From: Lycorma delicatula
Lineage: Eukaryota > Arthropoda > Insecta > Hemiptera > Fulgoridae
Assembly: GCF_047948215.1 (NCBI RefSeq)
Contig: NC_134462.1
Coordinates: 121,852,937 to 121,916,936 of the forward strand
Reading direction: 5' to 3'
DNA length: 64,000 bases
Shown here: positions 25,801-40,002 of the stretch, in pieces
Layout of the letters: every line of letters starts with the position of its first letter
Position numbering within the stretch: position 1 is the stretch's first letter
The notes under the pieces: model-generated
Database searches by the model: none
What the model saw: only the letters and a program-made list of their open reading frames with translations
What the model was told of the DNA's origin: nothing
Program-made: the position numbers and the translations under genes

Positions 25801-28800
25801 TGGTACTAAGGTTATGGCTTTGTTATTACTACGGTAATAATACTTCTATTACAATAGGGATCACGGGATATAAATCAAATAATCTCTGCTGCATAAAACT
25901 TTTCTACTCAAGCAAGGAACATAATATTATTTTCAAAAGTTCTGTAGCTTAGGGTTCTGATCTAACTTTAAACATTGACAGTGATAGGGGCATACAATTT
26001 TTTAGACCAGAGACCAAACACAATACTCAACTAATTAAATTCTAATACTCAATTTCAATACTACATAAATAATACTAAATTACAATTTTGTAATTTTAAT
26101 ACAATTTCATAAAACTTTATTTTAATTTAGTAATTACCATAACTCAACAATCAAATTTGATGGTCATTTTTTAAACATTTTTCAGATAATTTAATTTTTT
26201 ATATTTAAAATTTATACAAAAAGTAATTAAAAATGTATATTTTCAAGAAAAATTGCAAATAGAAAAATTAAAAAGAAAGATATGAGGTTATGCTGAAAAT
26301 ACGTTTAAAGAGCTTTCATTAGGTTGCTATAAACGACTGGTTGAAAAGTTATTCAAGATACTGATGCCAGCATGACATAGCAATGCTGATTTACCATTAC
26401 ATACCAATGCAAATTGTTGTATGAGAGACCTTTTGCAGTAATTATGCACACCTTTACGTAGTAATTTTATAATTACTGCAAACTTTTCAAAAAGTACAAC
26501 TACTAAAAACCCAAAAGGAAAATAGAATTCAAAATCAAGCATTCTTGGATTAATTGTTAAAATAATTATGCCAAATTACATGAAAATTTCTTTAGTAGTT
26601 TCTGAGAAAGGAAAATTATAGGGATAAAGATAAATGATGACATTATGACCTTTACACACACGTGTGTGCGCACCCACACATATGAAATTAGATACCTATC
26701 TTCATCTAACATATTAAATACAGTAATCATTGCAAGCAATTTCATTCATACCTTTACAGTTAGTTAATTATCTCCCCAATTAGTATTTTTCAAACATGGA
26801 ATTTGCTGTTCAACTGTTGGAGATTTGGCAGATCTACACGATCTTCAACAGTTTGTAATGCTGACTATGTGTTAGATCAAATAATGTTTCACCATGATTA
26901 ATTGTAAAATTTTGATATAGGATAAAATTATTAAGCTGCTATAAATACACCATTTATTACATACTATTATTGTTCACGAGGCGATTTGATTGCAAGTAAC
27001 TGATGTTAAGGTATCATGGCTATGAACTGAGAATACAAACAGGACAAACTTTTTTCTGTTGCTTATTCCAATAACATTCATTGCTGAAGTGGTAACCTCC
27101 CAAAATTATTTATTTTTTTTAATATAAAGAGCAATTTATCTATTTTGACAATTTTCAACCCAGACCTCAACTAACTGGAGGGCATGCTAATACTTCAGAT
27201 GTACAAACTCTGTATAAATAACTGTTCTAATCTACAACTGACTATTACCGAGACCAGTTCTCTTTCACAGAATTAATGGTTCAGTTTGAATGACCAACGC
27301 ATATACAGTATAAATTTTAAAATAATTGAATATGGCAATCCAGATCCTTGTAACCATGAATTCAAACAAAATTACACTTTTACAACTCTACTTTTCTAGA
27401 TAAGGTTGATCTAGAAGAACAGAGTTAGATTAATAGTTAAGATCTTCAATTAAGGCCACTTTGTGACCTTTATTCCATTCCTTTATTTGCAATAAGATAC
27501 CAAACTATTGTACAAATTTTACATGGTGGTAAGGTTTTTAAATGACAGTTGCATAACAATTGGTTGTGTCATGGCATGAATGGTGGACTTTGAAAACTAA
27601 TAAATGGAAGTTAAATCCTTTGGTATATAGTAACAAACTATAAAATTAATACAATGCACAGTATATAATTTATTTATCTTACTGAATAAATTAGACCTTC
27701 TAAATCTGTTTTCCAATTAAATAAATAACATTGTTATTTAAAAAGTAAATAGACAACATTCATTATTTGATTAATATCGGCTTCCCAAATAATTATATAT
27801 TACAGTAAAACACATCTAAATCAAATCTTTCACAATAATAAAACTAATAATGAAGCAATATAACTTGCATAAGTTTTCATGGTGAGGGCAGTTAATGGAA
27901 AAGTATCACTAAGTCCATTAAGGCACTATACTGATGATACTAAACATGCAAAAAATGAAATTTGTAATCCATGTAAGACTTATGTAATGTGTTTTGGGAA
28001 TGTGTCCTGGTGCCCCACAAACCAAATATAAATAAAAATTAAGTCTTATCAAATCTTACTTTTTTCAGTTAAAAACACTGATGCATGATTTCTTTAATCA
28101 TATTTTGTTGGCAAGTACTTTAATTGAAGGAAATTGTACTGAAATTGCCATAATAGTTATTTTTGAACAAAATGGAAATAACAGAAAAAGAAAGGAATGT
28201 AAATAACTCAAAAAATGTAAGAAAAAGTTGTACGATTATTTCTACAAAAACCTTTAATTTCAAATTATGAACCTACAATCTTTATTGTAGGTTCTACAAT
28301 AAACACTGTACCTGTTCTTTAAACAGGCACAAAGTGTAAGAATGATTACTTTATTATGATCAATCTTATCACCTAAGTATATGAGATTTTTCTAACAATA
28401 AATTTTTAAGTTAACTTCAAATAATATAAATCAATTTTTATTTTATACAAACCCATAAAAATCACATTATTGTCTATACATGGGAAAATGAAATCTTTAG
28501 AGGGTAAAATGCATATATATGTATGTTTTTTTTTTTTAATATTTAAATAAGTTAGTAACTTTTTGACCACTGTACTAATAAAATTTAATATTATATAAAA
28601 TACAAACCACCAAAATCAGATAAGTTAACTTATCTTGTTAATTTCCAATAACTGCTTTTTGTGGTATCCCACAAAAAGTTGGTATTAAATTCTACTTTTT
28701 TCTTCGTAAAATTTATTATTTTTTAATAATTTGTCAATTTTGTTGGAGAAATTTTAATATTCTCAACTGTCGAATTTTAAATAATGTTGTAAACATACAT

Positions 28801-31800
28801 GTACTTGTGCTGTCCAGTACTGGAGTATGTAATCTTTAAAATTTAATATTTCTCTTTAATTTACTGTCATTTTGGCCAGTTGTTAAATTGTAATTTTAAT
28901 ATATTGTTAGTTACATCATCATCTTCAAATGTGATCTGGTTGTTTATCATTTTATATTTTTGTTTATATTTATAAATGTAATATTTCTCGAGCATTCAAA
29001 TAAAATCAGAAGTAAAATAAAATAAAAATAATAGATTTAGTGAAACATCTGATTATTTAATATTAATTAAAAATTGTAATTTAGAATCGTATTCTTTGTG
29101 AATTTTCTTAGTAAATTCTTATAAAAACTGTATATTTATTTTAACAAAAATCACTTTATTTAATTATTTAAAAGAGAAATAAAATACATTTTTGAATTAT
29201 ATTCAATTTAAAGTGATTGTTGAAAATTTTTTTTTACTTGTGCATAATATGCGCAAGATTTCTGGTGCATCGTATAAATAAAAGTTAATAATGATTAAAC
29301 TATTTCGTTTAGTGAACTCATGTATAGTGGTTACAAATATTACAAATATTTCATCTTATGGTGTAGAATAATCACTCTTTATTATTGGATTATTTGGAAA
29401 ACAATTTATTTAAAGAGTAATCAAGGGACTTCTACTCTAACCTAATATTTCATGAAAAGATTGATGAATTAATAATTGCATAAATATCTGATGTTAATAA
29501 AAATGAATATTTTAGCGATTGTGTAACTGTCCACTTTTATTAAAGAATTGGAGGATCGTAACTCACTTTCAAATGAAATAAGTTTAAATGAAGTGCAGCA
29601 AAAATGTGTATATGTAATTTAATAGGCGTACAAGGAAGTCATGTGATGACCATATCAAAATTTTATATTTATATAAGCAATGAAATATTCTATAAATCTT
29701 TTTTAAAGATCTATTAGTTTTAACTAAATAAATATTGTTACATTCATTGCATTTAATTTGATATATTTCTCTTTATTATTTTTTAGATGTTTGGTTTAAA
29801 AAGTGATTATTTTTGGTTTACATGCTTTTTTATATTTATTTTTATCATTACATTAATAATTTTTTCTATTATTTTATTTGTGTAATTGAATTTAAGGTAT
29901 AAACTAAGTTATTATTAATCTTTGTGTTAACTTTTTGTTGTATTTTGGTATAACTTTCTTGCTATTTTTTATTCTGCTTTTTATAAATATTTTGTATCAT
30001 TTCACAATCGAAACCATTAAATACTGCGTTGCTTTATTTTGTATATTTATTTTTTTTAATATACTTTTACTGTTTTTTGTATAATAGATACATGTTTTAT
30101 ATGCATTAATTTTTTGAGACCATGGGTGATTAGAATTTAAATGTATTGTAGTAAATGTTGTGGGCTTTCTACAAACTGATGTTTTTATTTCATTGTTTGT
30201 TTATTTCAATTTCATTATATAAAAAATGGATTTTTCCATTATCTTCTTTGTATGTGAATTTTACATTTCTATTGTAAATATTAAGTTTATTTAAAATGAA
30301 AAATATTTTCATTATTTATTAACTGGTCATATATGACGAATCACCCAAATATCTTACCCATAATAATATTTGGTGTGTATTTAATATGCCATGAACTAAT
30401 TTTTATTTTCAAAATCTTGTATGAACAACATAACAGCAGATACCCATTGGAAGCCTTCTGTTTGTAAATATCAATTATTCTCATTCCCAAAGTAATTTTA
30501 AACAAATATTTCTTATAAAAGTGATTAATGCATTGGTATATACTGAGGTTTCATTTAAGTAGTCTTCATTATTTCTATTGTCTTGTCAACTGGTGTATTA
30601 GGGTACATGTTAAGGACATCATAACTTATATTTACGTTATAATTAACTTTAACAGAATTTAATTTATTAATGAATTCGTAACCATTTTTTATATTATGTT
30701 TATGGGTTAGATTAATTTTTATTCCAAGCATTTTATCTAATATTTTAGCTGTGAAATATGCAAATGGTGTTTTATAATGTATTAAAGGATTCATAGGATT
30801 TTTTTTATTTTATGTAATTTTGGAAGTCCAGTGAGTTTTAAGGATGATTGTAAATAGGGCATAATCTTGAATGGTAATTTAATTTGTTATAATTAAATTT
30901 TAATTTAAATTTAAATATTAAATCTTTAACAATCTTTAAATATTTGTTTGTTGGGTCCTTTATTTTTTTTAAATTATTTCCTTTATGTATTTATTCATAA
31001 GTTATCTGTATTTGTTTTTGTGCATAATAATTGGTATATTAGTTTTATCTAATTTTAACAGTATTAAACCATTACCGTGAAGTTTATTCTTTAATTAGAT
31101 AATCTCATATTGTGTAATCATTTATTTAGTTTTATTTTTTTATTTTTTATTATGGCTGATTATATTTGATTCTTATCCAACTAACATTTTTTATTCCATC
31201 AGTATCAATTGTTATGTTCTTGATTATATTATGCCTATTATCATCTTTTAAATTGAAATTTGTAAGCATTTGTAACTATTAATTATCCTTTATTATCAAA
31301 AAATATATTAGTAACATTTTTAAAGATAAATTAATATTTATTTTATATAATATTACTACTTCTTTTATTATATAAATACAAAAATTAATTTCTATCAGTT
31401 ATTGCCTTGTCTTTTACCCATGTTCAACAGAACCATGTTTGCAGGATTTTCACTTCATCAGAATATTATTTTATAAAATTTAATTAAAGTAAATAACCTT
31501 GAGATGTAGTATATGAATAAATTACTACAGTATATGAATAAATAATTAAACTATTGTTTTTGGTACCACAATATATACATTTTTTTTTTTTAATATAAAT
31601 TTGAATAGTTTAAATTAAATATATTATTTTCCAGCCAATCAGAATGTTCAACTTAGAGTAGTTTATTAGTTTTATTTTAATTTTGTTATTTGTAATGGAG
31701 ATTTTCTCAAGGCTGATTTAAATTTTTTGTTACTGATTTCTAATACAAATATCTTTTTTTGTATGCTTGAATATGTTTAATTTTTCTAATGTGATTAGCA

Positions 31801-34800
31801 TAATAGATTTTTAATTATATTTGTGTTTCTAAAAGTGTTTTTTGTTTTTTTTAAATTTTGTTACTCCTATGCAGAATTTTTTACAATTATGTTTTCTGGA
31901 TTCTATCTATAAACACCTATGTTACAATAAACATATAATAATTAAATAAAATTAATTTGTTACAAGAGATGGCTGAAAAGTAATGTAGAATTGCTCATAA
32001 CTCGTAAATGAAATGAAACAAAAAACTTAAAAAAGTTAAGTTAAACTTAAAATCTATTTTTTCACGCAGCCACTTTCTATGCTACATATTTCTCATAATG
32101 GTAAAACAGTTTTCTCATTTCGTCAGTGAATGCTGGTGGTCATTTTCTGTGATCCATGATCTCACTGCATCCTTTAGTTCATCATCTGCAGTCAAATGAA
32201 TGCCCTTAATATCCTCCTTTAATTGCAAAAAAATGTAAAAGTCATAGGGAACCAAATTTGGTGATTACAGAGAATGTGGAATAGGTTCAACAAGAACCTC
32301 GGCAACTGCAAGTGATGTGTGTGGCCGAGCATTATCATATTGGAAAATTATCAGCTCCATGGATTGTTGAATATGACACACACACACACATCAATCACAA
32401 AAATTGATCGACCACTGTAAAGTTCATCCTCAATATTTGCTTCATCAGCTTTTTACGCATAAAATTTTATCGTTCACCTACTCACAGTTCTTCAATCAAC
32501 AGTTTCAACGATCAATGTCATTAGCATTCACTTTTTTGAGATATTTAAATTCAACCAGTCTCCACACTGTTTTACATGCGTTGACATTGGAGGCAAACTT
32601 GCCACCATAACTATGGCGACTGACAGAAAATGAGTATGTATGCCAAAGAGTTTTGGAATGTTACTACAGTAAAAGCTCTGATATCTGGCATTCTGGTAAC
32701 TGGAATGATCTAAAAACCGACACATTTTTATCAAGTACTGAATCTTTTTCCTGTACAATAAATGTGGAAAAAATATTTTATATCAGTTTCCATAAGCATA
32801 ATACTGTATAAATAAGTGCAATATCATATCTTTAGTAGCCGTATTTGTAAATAAGAATAGAAATTTATAACCCATAAATGTAGCATTGGCAAATAAGCTT
32901 ATTAGGACTATAGGTTATTCCATACAATGAATCACCAACTAGAGACTTTTGGTCTCGAAATAAAAATTTCTACCTAACCTTCTTTCTCTACTTCTATTGT
33001 CTTTCCATAGCCTAACAGCCTTTTGCTGGTGCATTACTATACTTTATACTAAACTTACATTTTGGTTATGTCAATGTTCTCATTATGCATACATTTTTTT
33101 CAGTGATAGGTAGATGGTGGAAGTTCAGTTTAATTTGTTTATGATAGTTTACATACACAAACAGTGACAATCGATGTAACATTTTTGGTTTTTCTTTTGT
33201 CTCACAAAGTAATGAATGAATCAAAGAAAACCTCTCAAAACAGAAAAAGGGTAATGTTAACCAATAATGAAAAAAACTGACATTGTAAACAAACAGATAA
33301 GGAAGAAAATAGAAATAAATTAATAAAAGAATACGGCATCAGATCATCTACGATATATAGTATTTGTAAATAAAAAGAACTCTTAAATCTTATGCAGAAT
33401 CAGAATTGAAATTATCAACAACAGCTCATTGCGTCTTACGAAAAACCCAAATAAGAAAAGTTAGATTTAGTGTTAAAACAATGGTTTGTCCTTCAATGAT
33501 CAAAATATGTTCCACTTTCTGCTACAATTCTCAAAGAAAAAGCAAAAAGACTTACAAAAAAAAATGTTGATTACAGAGGAATGTAAATTCTCTGAAGGTT
33601 TGATATCTAAGATTAAACATGGAATAAGAAAGTTGGTTATTTCAGACGAACTCGATCATCAAATTTTGAAAACTGAAGGATACTGTCACACCTCAAAAAA
33701 TTAATCAAGGAACATAATTTGACACCTGATCAGATATACAATGCCAACCAAATGGATTTCCAGTGGTGTTGCCTTCCCAATAAAACTGTGGCAGAAGACA
33801 ATGAAAAAACAGCCCGTGGCTTTAAAATAGACAAAGAGCAAACAACTGTTATGTGCTGTTCAAACGCTGCTGGCACTCTTTGCTTGAAGTTGCTGGTCAT
33901 TGGAAAGTTCAAATGTCCTTAGGCAATAAAACAACTTCATTTGCCAGTGGAATTTGGAATAAAAAGCACGGGAAAATGCGTACATGAATAAGACAAATTT
34001 TGAAAATTCATTTTTACAAAACTTTGTTCCTTCTGTGAAAGAACATTTGAAAATCAGAATTGCTGCCAGAAGACAGCAAATGTGTCTTAATGTCCCAAAA
34101 TGGATCAATTAAATAATTCTTAAAAACTTACAGCATAAAAGACACAACATCTAGTATAGATGTTCTTCCTACTTCAAATGTATGAGTAACTTTATTCAAG
34201 TTTAATTAACTGAATGGATTGGTGCAGATCCACAAATTGAATCATAATGGGAGATAATGAATGAAGATTTAAGTAGTGCTGTTCTACAGCAACATAAAAA
34301 ATAATGACGATGATTCATCGGATGGTGAAGATGAAATTGCACAATAAAGGATTAGTTGGGCCAGTGCTGCAGATGCTTATGCTACTGTGTTAAATTCTGC
34401 TGAAAGTCAGCTACAATTCTTGTTCCGAGTATCAAGAAACTTTGCAAATGCACCTGCTTCATTCAACTTTTCTGCAAAAGCGATTGTCACTTAATAGACA
34501 AACAAATATTTGTAATTTTTTTTAGTAATAGTGGAGTGCAAAAACATAATTAGATTGTAACTATAAGCGTGAATTTTCTAAACACTATTTTTTTTTTGTT
34601 CACTTTTTTATGTGTATTCAACAAGTAATGTTTTGATTAAGCAAATATACTGTACTGTACTACCGTACAATATTTTAATTAAGGTACTGATCCGTAGTTT
34701 TCAATGTTTTGTGAATGTTGTGTAAATTTTACAACCATGGATTATTATAGCACAGTTTCTTCTGGATGTTTAAGATTGTAATTTTACATTATTACCACAT

Positions 34801-37800
34801 TTAATTTTATCTATGCTACAATAGTTTTTACTGTAGCTAAAATTCAATCACAATTAAAATAAAACCGTTTAATCTTTAAATGTATTTTAACCCCATATAT
34901 GTATTACAGAGCAGTATTACATTAATTTTATGTTGCATTTCAGATAACCCACATAACATATAACATAGATGTTAGTACTGTACATATTTCAATAGCTTAT
35001 GTAAATTTCTCTTAGCTGAAAACTCTGATAACCAGTAAAACCCAATTGTACTGGATATCAGAGCATTTACTATACTAAAAGAATGAAACTATTACAAGAT
35101 GGCAACATTTGTTACTTTGTCCAACATTTTGTTCTCCTGTTAAGTTCCAGGGTGCATTACGTTTCGTCATTCCTTGGTTTTTTGTATAATTTTTTAAAAC
35201 TAGTTAATTTTGAAAATTTGTAAAGTTGGTATATAACATAAAGCGACATAATAATTATTTTTTATCTCTCTTAGTGTGAATTTATACATTTTATCATTAT
35301 GTTTATATTGTCATTTATTAACTAATTAGCATCCCCCGTCGCAGCTTTGGATACAGTAGCAAATTTTGCTGAAAATCTGCAGTGAAGACGGAAGTTATTC
35401 CTTCCATTAACTTATCATGTGATGTAAAGTCTCTGAGATTATGGTCAACTGCTTCAAGATTAGCTTGATGAATCATGGCGCATTTATCCAATACAATAAG
35501 TATTTATCTTGGAAAATTTTCCCAAGACGACCATTTTTACGCATACAGCACTCTTGTCCACAAGATACATTTAACAGCAATTTAAAAGTTGAATGAGCAG
35601 TCCTACCATCAGCAAGGAGCATCGCAGCTATGTCTGATGATACTACACCGACAGCCAAGCTATCTGTCCATCAAACATTTGCGAGAAGTAGATAAATCAA
35701 AAAGGTTTTCCTAGTGCCTACAGGAGCATCTAAAAAAAATACTTTTTAGTGTCAGTATGGATATTGCAAGCGATGAAATCATTTGCGTGGTGTTGATCTG
35801 GTTAATTTAGAAACGTTAATATTTATGTACTCTTTAAGTTCATTGATATTAAAAAAATTTCAGATCATTGAGTCATAGGGGTTTTCATTATCTTGTTCAT
35901 CACAAACTGGCAATGGTAAACCGAAATCACATAAATACTTTTCACTAAGACCTCTACTGAAAAATATCAGGAGTGGCTAACGATAACAGAGGAGTGGTCC
36001 AAATAAGAACTACAGCATTGTAACAGGTCATTTATTATTTACAAATTTAAATATATAGTTTTTCATCTAAATATAGCCTATGACACTCCAGATTACATAA
36101 TGAAGCTACTGTAAAAATTTGGTAGCGATTAGTTTAACCATTCCTAAAATTTTTGCTAATGTTTCCTGTTTATATAATAAGATCTAGTCAAATATTGGCA
36201 AATGCCAAATGAATAATCAAATATTTATCACCTATCGCAGAACCAATATACCATAATATCTAAGAAATCGAATACAACTGCATTAACCTAACTACTATAC
36301 GTATAATGAAGAAACAAATTAAAATTGTTTAAGATTTAATAAGTAACAGGTATCAGCAGCATACGCTCTCATGATTAACTAAATTGAAGTGAAAAAATTG
36401 TTGCATGAAGCACACCACAATGTGCCCATTGCCTAGCGAAGAGCCCTTTTGAATTTCAATGCTAATATCTCATTTGAATTTTGAAAACCAGAAAACTGAT
36501 TGCAAAGTTATAACAACTTAATTCTATTATTTTTTTAATGTTATTCATCCAACTATTTGAATCATTCAGTTCAAATGTAGCTCACACAGTGATAGAGACT
36601 CAGTTCACAGTTCATTAATTCAATTCATAAAACTTGTGCTTCAACTGGCAAATCTCCACCATTAGCTATGTATATTTTTTTCTTTTTTCGAGATGAAATA
36701 TATCTAAAAACTTTCTCAGTTATGCAAACAAACATGAGTAAAACTTTGGTTGCCACACATGGAGCAAAATATAATTAATAAACTCATAGAATTTGATTGA
36801 ACATGCTTAGGGAAATAATTCATTTAAGTTTATAATTAAATACAATGTTTGTATATTATGGCAACTCTTAATTAAATTTTTTAACTGTAAAAAAATGAAA
36901 ATTAACAAATGTTTCAACCACTAAATCATCTTTTTTTTATGAGACTACCACACCTTCCTTACAGGTAGGATTGAAAAACTTGATCATTGTTGGACTAAGT
37001 ATACAGACTTGAATGGAAATTATGTTGAAAAATATAAAAAATATTTTATCTCAATAATTGAGTCTTTTTTAATTTGGCACAGAATTAGCAAACACTCCTA
37101 ATAGTATATTATTCAAAAATTCATCCACAGAATAGTACAGTATTTGGTTTGTAAAACACAAACTTTTTTTATTTTATTTAAATTTTTGTTTTAAGTAAAT
37201 AAATAAATGAGATTTTTAAATGGCAGCAGAAGCATAATAAGGTCCTTTTTTATAAGCTTAAATATTTTGATAGATCTGAAATAGAATTATAGTGAAACAG
37301 GATATGAAAAATAATTAATTTTTTAATTAAAAGGAAACTAAATTCACTCTAAAAATCAAAAATTTCGTTATAATGTGTTATTTTAATCTGGCATTGTGTG
37401 ACAACAAATAATGATGCAGTTGAATGAACATTAGTCATCTTAATTTATGCAAAGCTTCATTTATGTGTGTTTCTCATCAATGTAACTCATGTAAAATGCA
37501 ATTCTGGTGGATTTACTAATTCCCATACATCATCAGTAAATGTGATCTTTATGGGATACATATATGCAAACGTGCAGGCATGTTTAGGATTGTATTCTTA
37601 AAGTATGCATTTCAGTCTTGAGTACTGAGTCTTATTTTATTATCCTACTGAGGTAAACTGTCCTAATTCTCACTATCCACTTTTCTCCCTCTCCCATTTC
37701 TTTGATTTCTTTCTCCCCAGAAAAAATGGATTTCTCCATCCCCAGAAAGTTATGGAGGCCTTTTGAGTAACTGCATCTTCAGTATTTACATGATATAGTG

Positions 37801-39962
37801 GTAAAGGCTTTGCTTATGGACCAACCTGAGGATTTTTTTCTGTTTGAAGGCTCAAAAAGACAGGGCTAAAATGGGATTGAGGTGCTCTTAGGGTGCACCA
37901 TATCTCTTAATCGTTTCTAAATACATGTAAATATTATCATTATCAGAAAAACAGAAGCAACTCATTGTGTATATTGCTGTTATCCAACTAAAATACAATA
38001 TTTACAAAGAATGTGTTAAGACTCACTCTCTTTTTCTTCTTGTTAATTAATAGAATATGTAACCGTCGTTCTTCTTATTCATTTATAACAGTAAATAAAT
38101 TTGTTTATATACAGCTTGCCTATTTTATCAGCTGGTATTTTATATTTGTAATTCATTATTATTAATGCATTATTCAGTCTAAATTTAGACCTCATTATGT
38201 CGGGTACAGTTTCATAAACGATGTAATCTTCATTTAATATAACTCAAACTAAAATGTTAAACATGTAATGATCATTATAACTTATTAAATTTAATATTTA
38301 ATCATCAACTGGACAATGTCATTTACTTATTACAAAATATGAACCAGCATGGTTAATATAAAGAGTAATTACACCTAACTAAGGTATTACATCGAAGCAG
38401 ATAGTTATTCAAACAGAATGAAAAGAAAAAATTATATTTCAACAATTTTAACTGAATTATGAAAACACTGAGATGTTAAAACCTTTAAGATATGATAAAC
38501 TGAAAATATATCAAATAAGAATTAAATTCTACCTAAAAACAAACTTACTTTTCCAGTTTATCCAAAACCATTCTGATGCAAAACTGGGAACTGAGTATAC
38601 ACCCCAATGAATAAATATACCGATTTTTGCTTCATCATACCAAGGTGGTAATGGTCTAGCATCAAGACTTTTCCAATCAGGTTTGTATGCTTCACCTGAA
38701 AAACAATAAAAATAAGATATTAACGCCTAATACTCTCAGGATGTGATCATACCCCAACATGAAACTAAAAAAAACCACTGTTATCAATGGTGGAAGTGGA
38801 ATGAGTCTGTGCTTCATAGATTTAGAAGACATTTGATAGAATCGAATGAATTATGTTTATTATTAATGAGAAACAAGTAGAATGGAAAGACAGAAGGTTA
38901 ATTAAAGAATTATGAGACAAAGAGCAGCAATAAAAGTAAATAAGAATACAACTGATTGGGTGGATTTAGGTTGAGGTGCTATAAAAGGATGCTCTCTCTT
39001 ACTGACACAGTTCAGAATTTACAATGAACATATAAGAAGTATATTAGTACAAAGAGAAGGAATAAGTACAGAAGAACAAAAAAATAAGATGTATTTTGTT
39101 GATATATAGTAATTCTAGCTGATGGTACAACTGTGCTTCAATGCAGTATGAAATGAAAATAAGTATAGAAAAACTAAAGTAATTGAAGCAATAAATAGGA
39201 TTTAGAGGCAAGGACAATTGAAGGAAGAATACAAAAAAGTAAAGAATTACACATATTTGGGGACTATAATGACGGAGGGCTGGAAAAGCACAATGAAAAA
39301 AGTGACTAATAGCAAAAGAAGCCTTCAGTAAGAAGAGGAAATTACTATCTGGTAAAAGTCTGGAGTCTTCTCATTTGCAAGTAAAGCATGGGCAATGAGA
39401 AAGGCTGGATTGAGATTTCTCAGATGTGCATTTGGGAAAAGTAAGATGAGTGAATTAAGCAAGGAATCAGGAAGTAATGAATAGAATTAAAGAAGAAAGA
39501 GGACTTATGTGGAAGTATATAAAAGAAACAGAAACAGGTTAGGACATGTAGTTAGAGGAAGTAGAATCTTCACAACAGCACTAGAAGGGTCAATAAAAAG
39601 AAAAAGGAAGCAAGAAAAAATAAAGAAATAACAGATAAGGTAAAGATAGGATACTATAAGGGGATAAAGGAAAAGGTTTGAGAATAGAGAATTGGATGGA
39701 GTCAGCAGTGGTATAAGGGATCTGCTGTCAGGCAGAATACCAGATAATGGTGATGTTAGTAGTAAGTCTTTAATAACAAATATTACAAAAAATTTATTAA
39801 ATTTTTTTATAAAAAAGTATATAGCTGTAAAACTAACAGTTTACTTCTATTTAAAGATTAACAAAAAAACTGAATTAAGTTCATTCATCTGTATCAACTA
39901 AAATGTCATCACTAATTCTTCTATAAAAATGTAAATATATATACATATATATCTGTAATTAC

Positions 39963-40002
<40 letters not shown>

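Larger units (their letters stand above)
25500..29690. other. Intron 2 stretch, mostly unassigned
   Basis: Over 4 kb of AT-rich sequence with no recognisable exon or transposase. It contains two short perfect hairpins (28269-28294 and 28655-28678) and low-complexity T/A runs. The Penelope-like remnant begins near its right end. Confidence 0.5.

Noticed and set aside
26327..26542. 71-codon minus-strand frame in intron 2
   Set aside because: No family resemblance, low complexity, and no splice or start context; treated as chance.
33730..34108. Minus-strand open frames at 33730-34108
   Set aside because: They are antisense shadows of the Tigger transposase.
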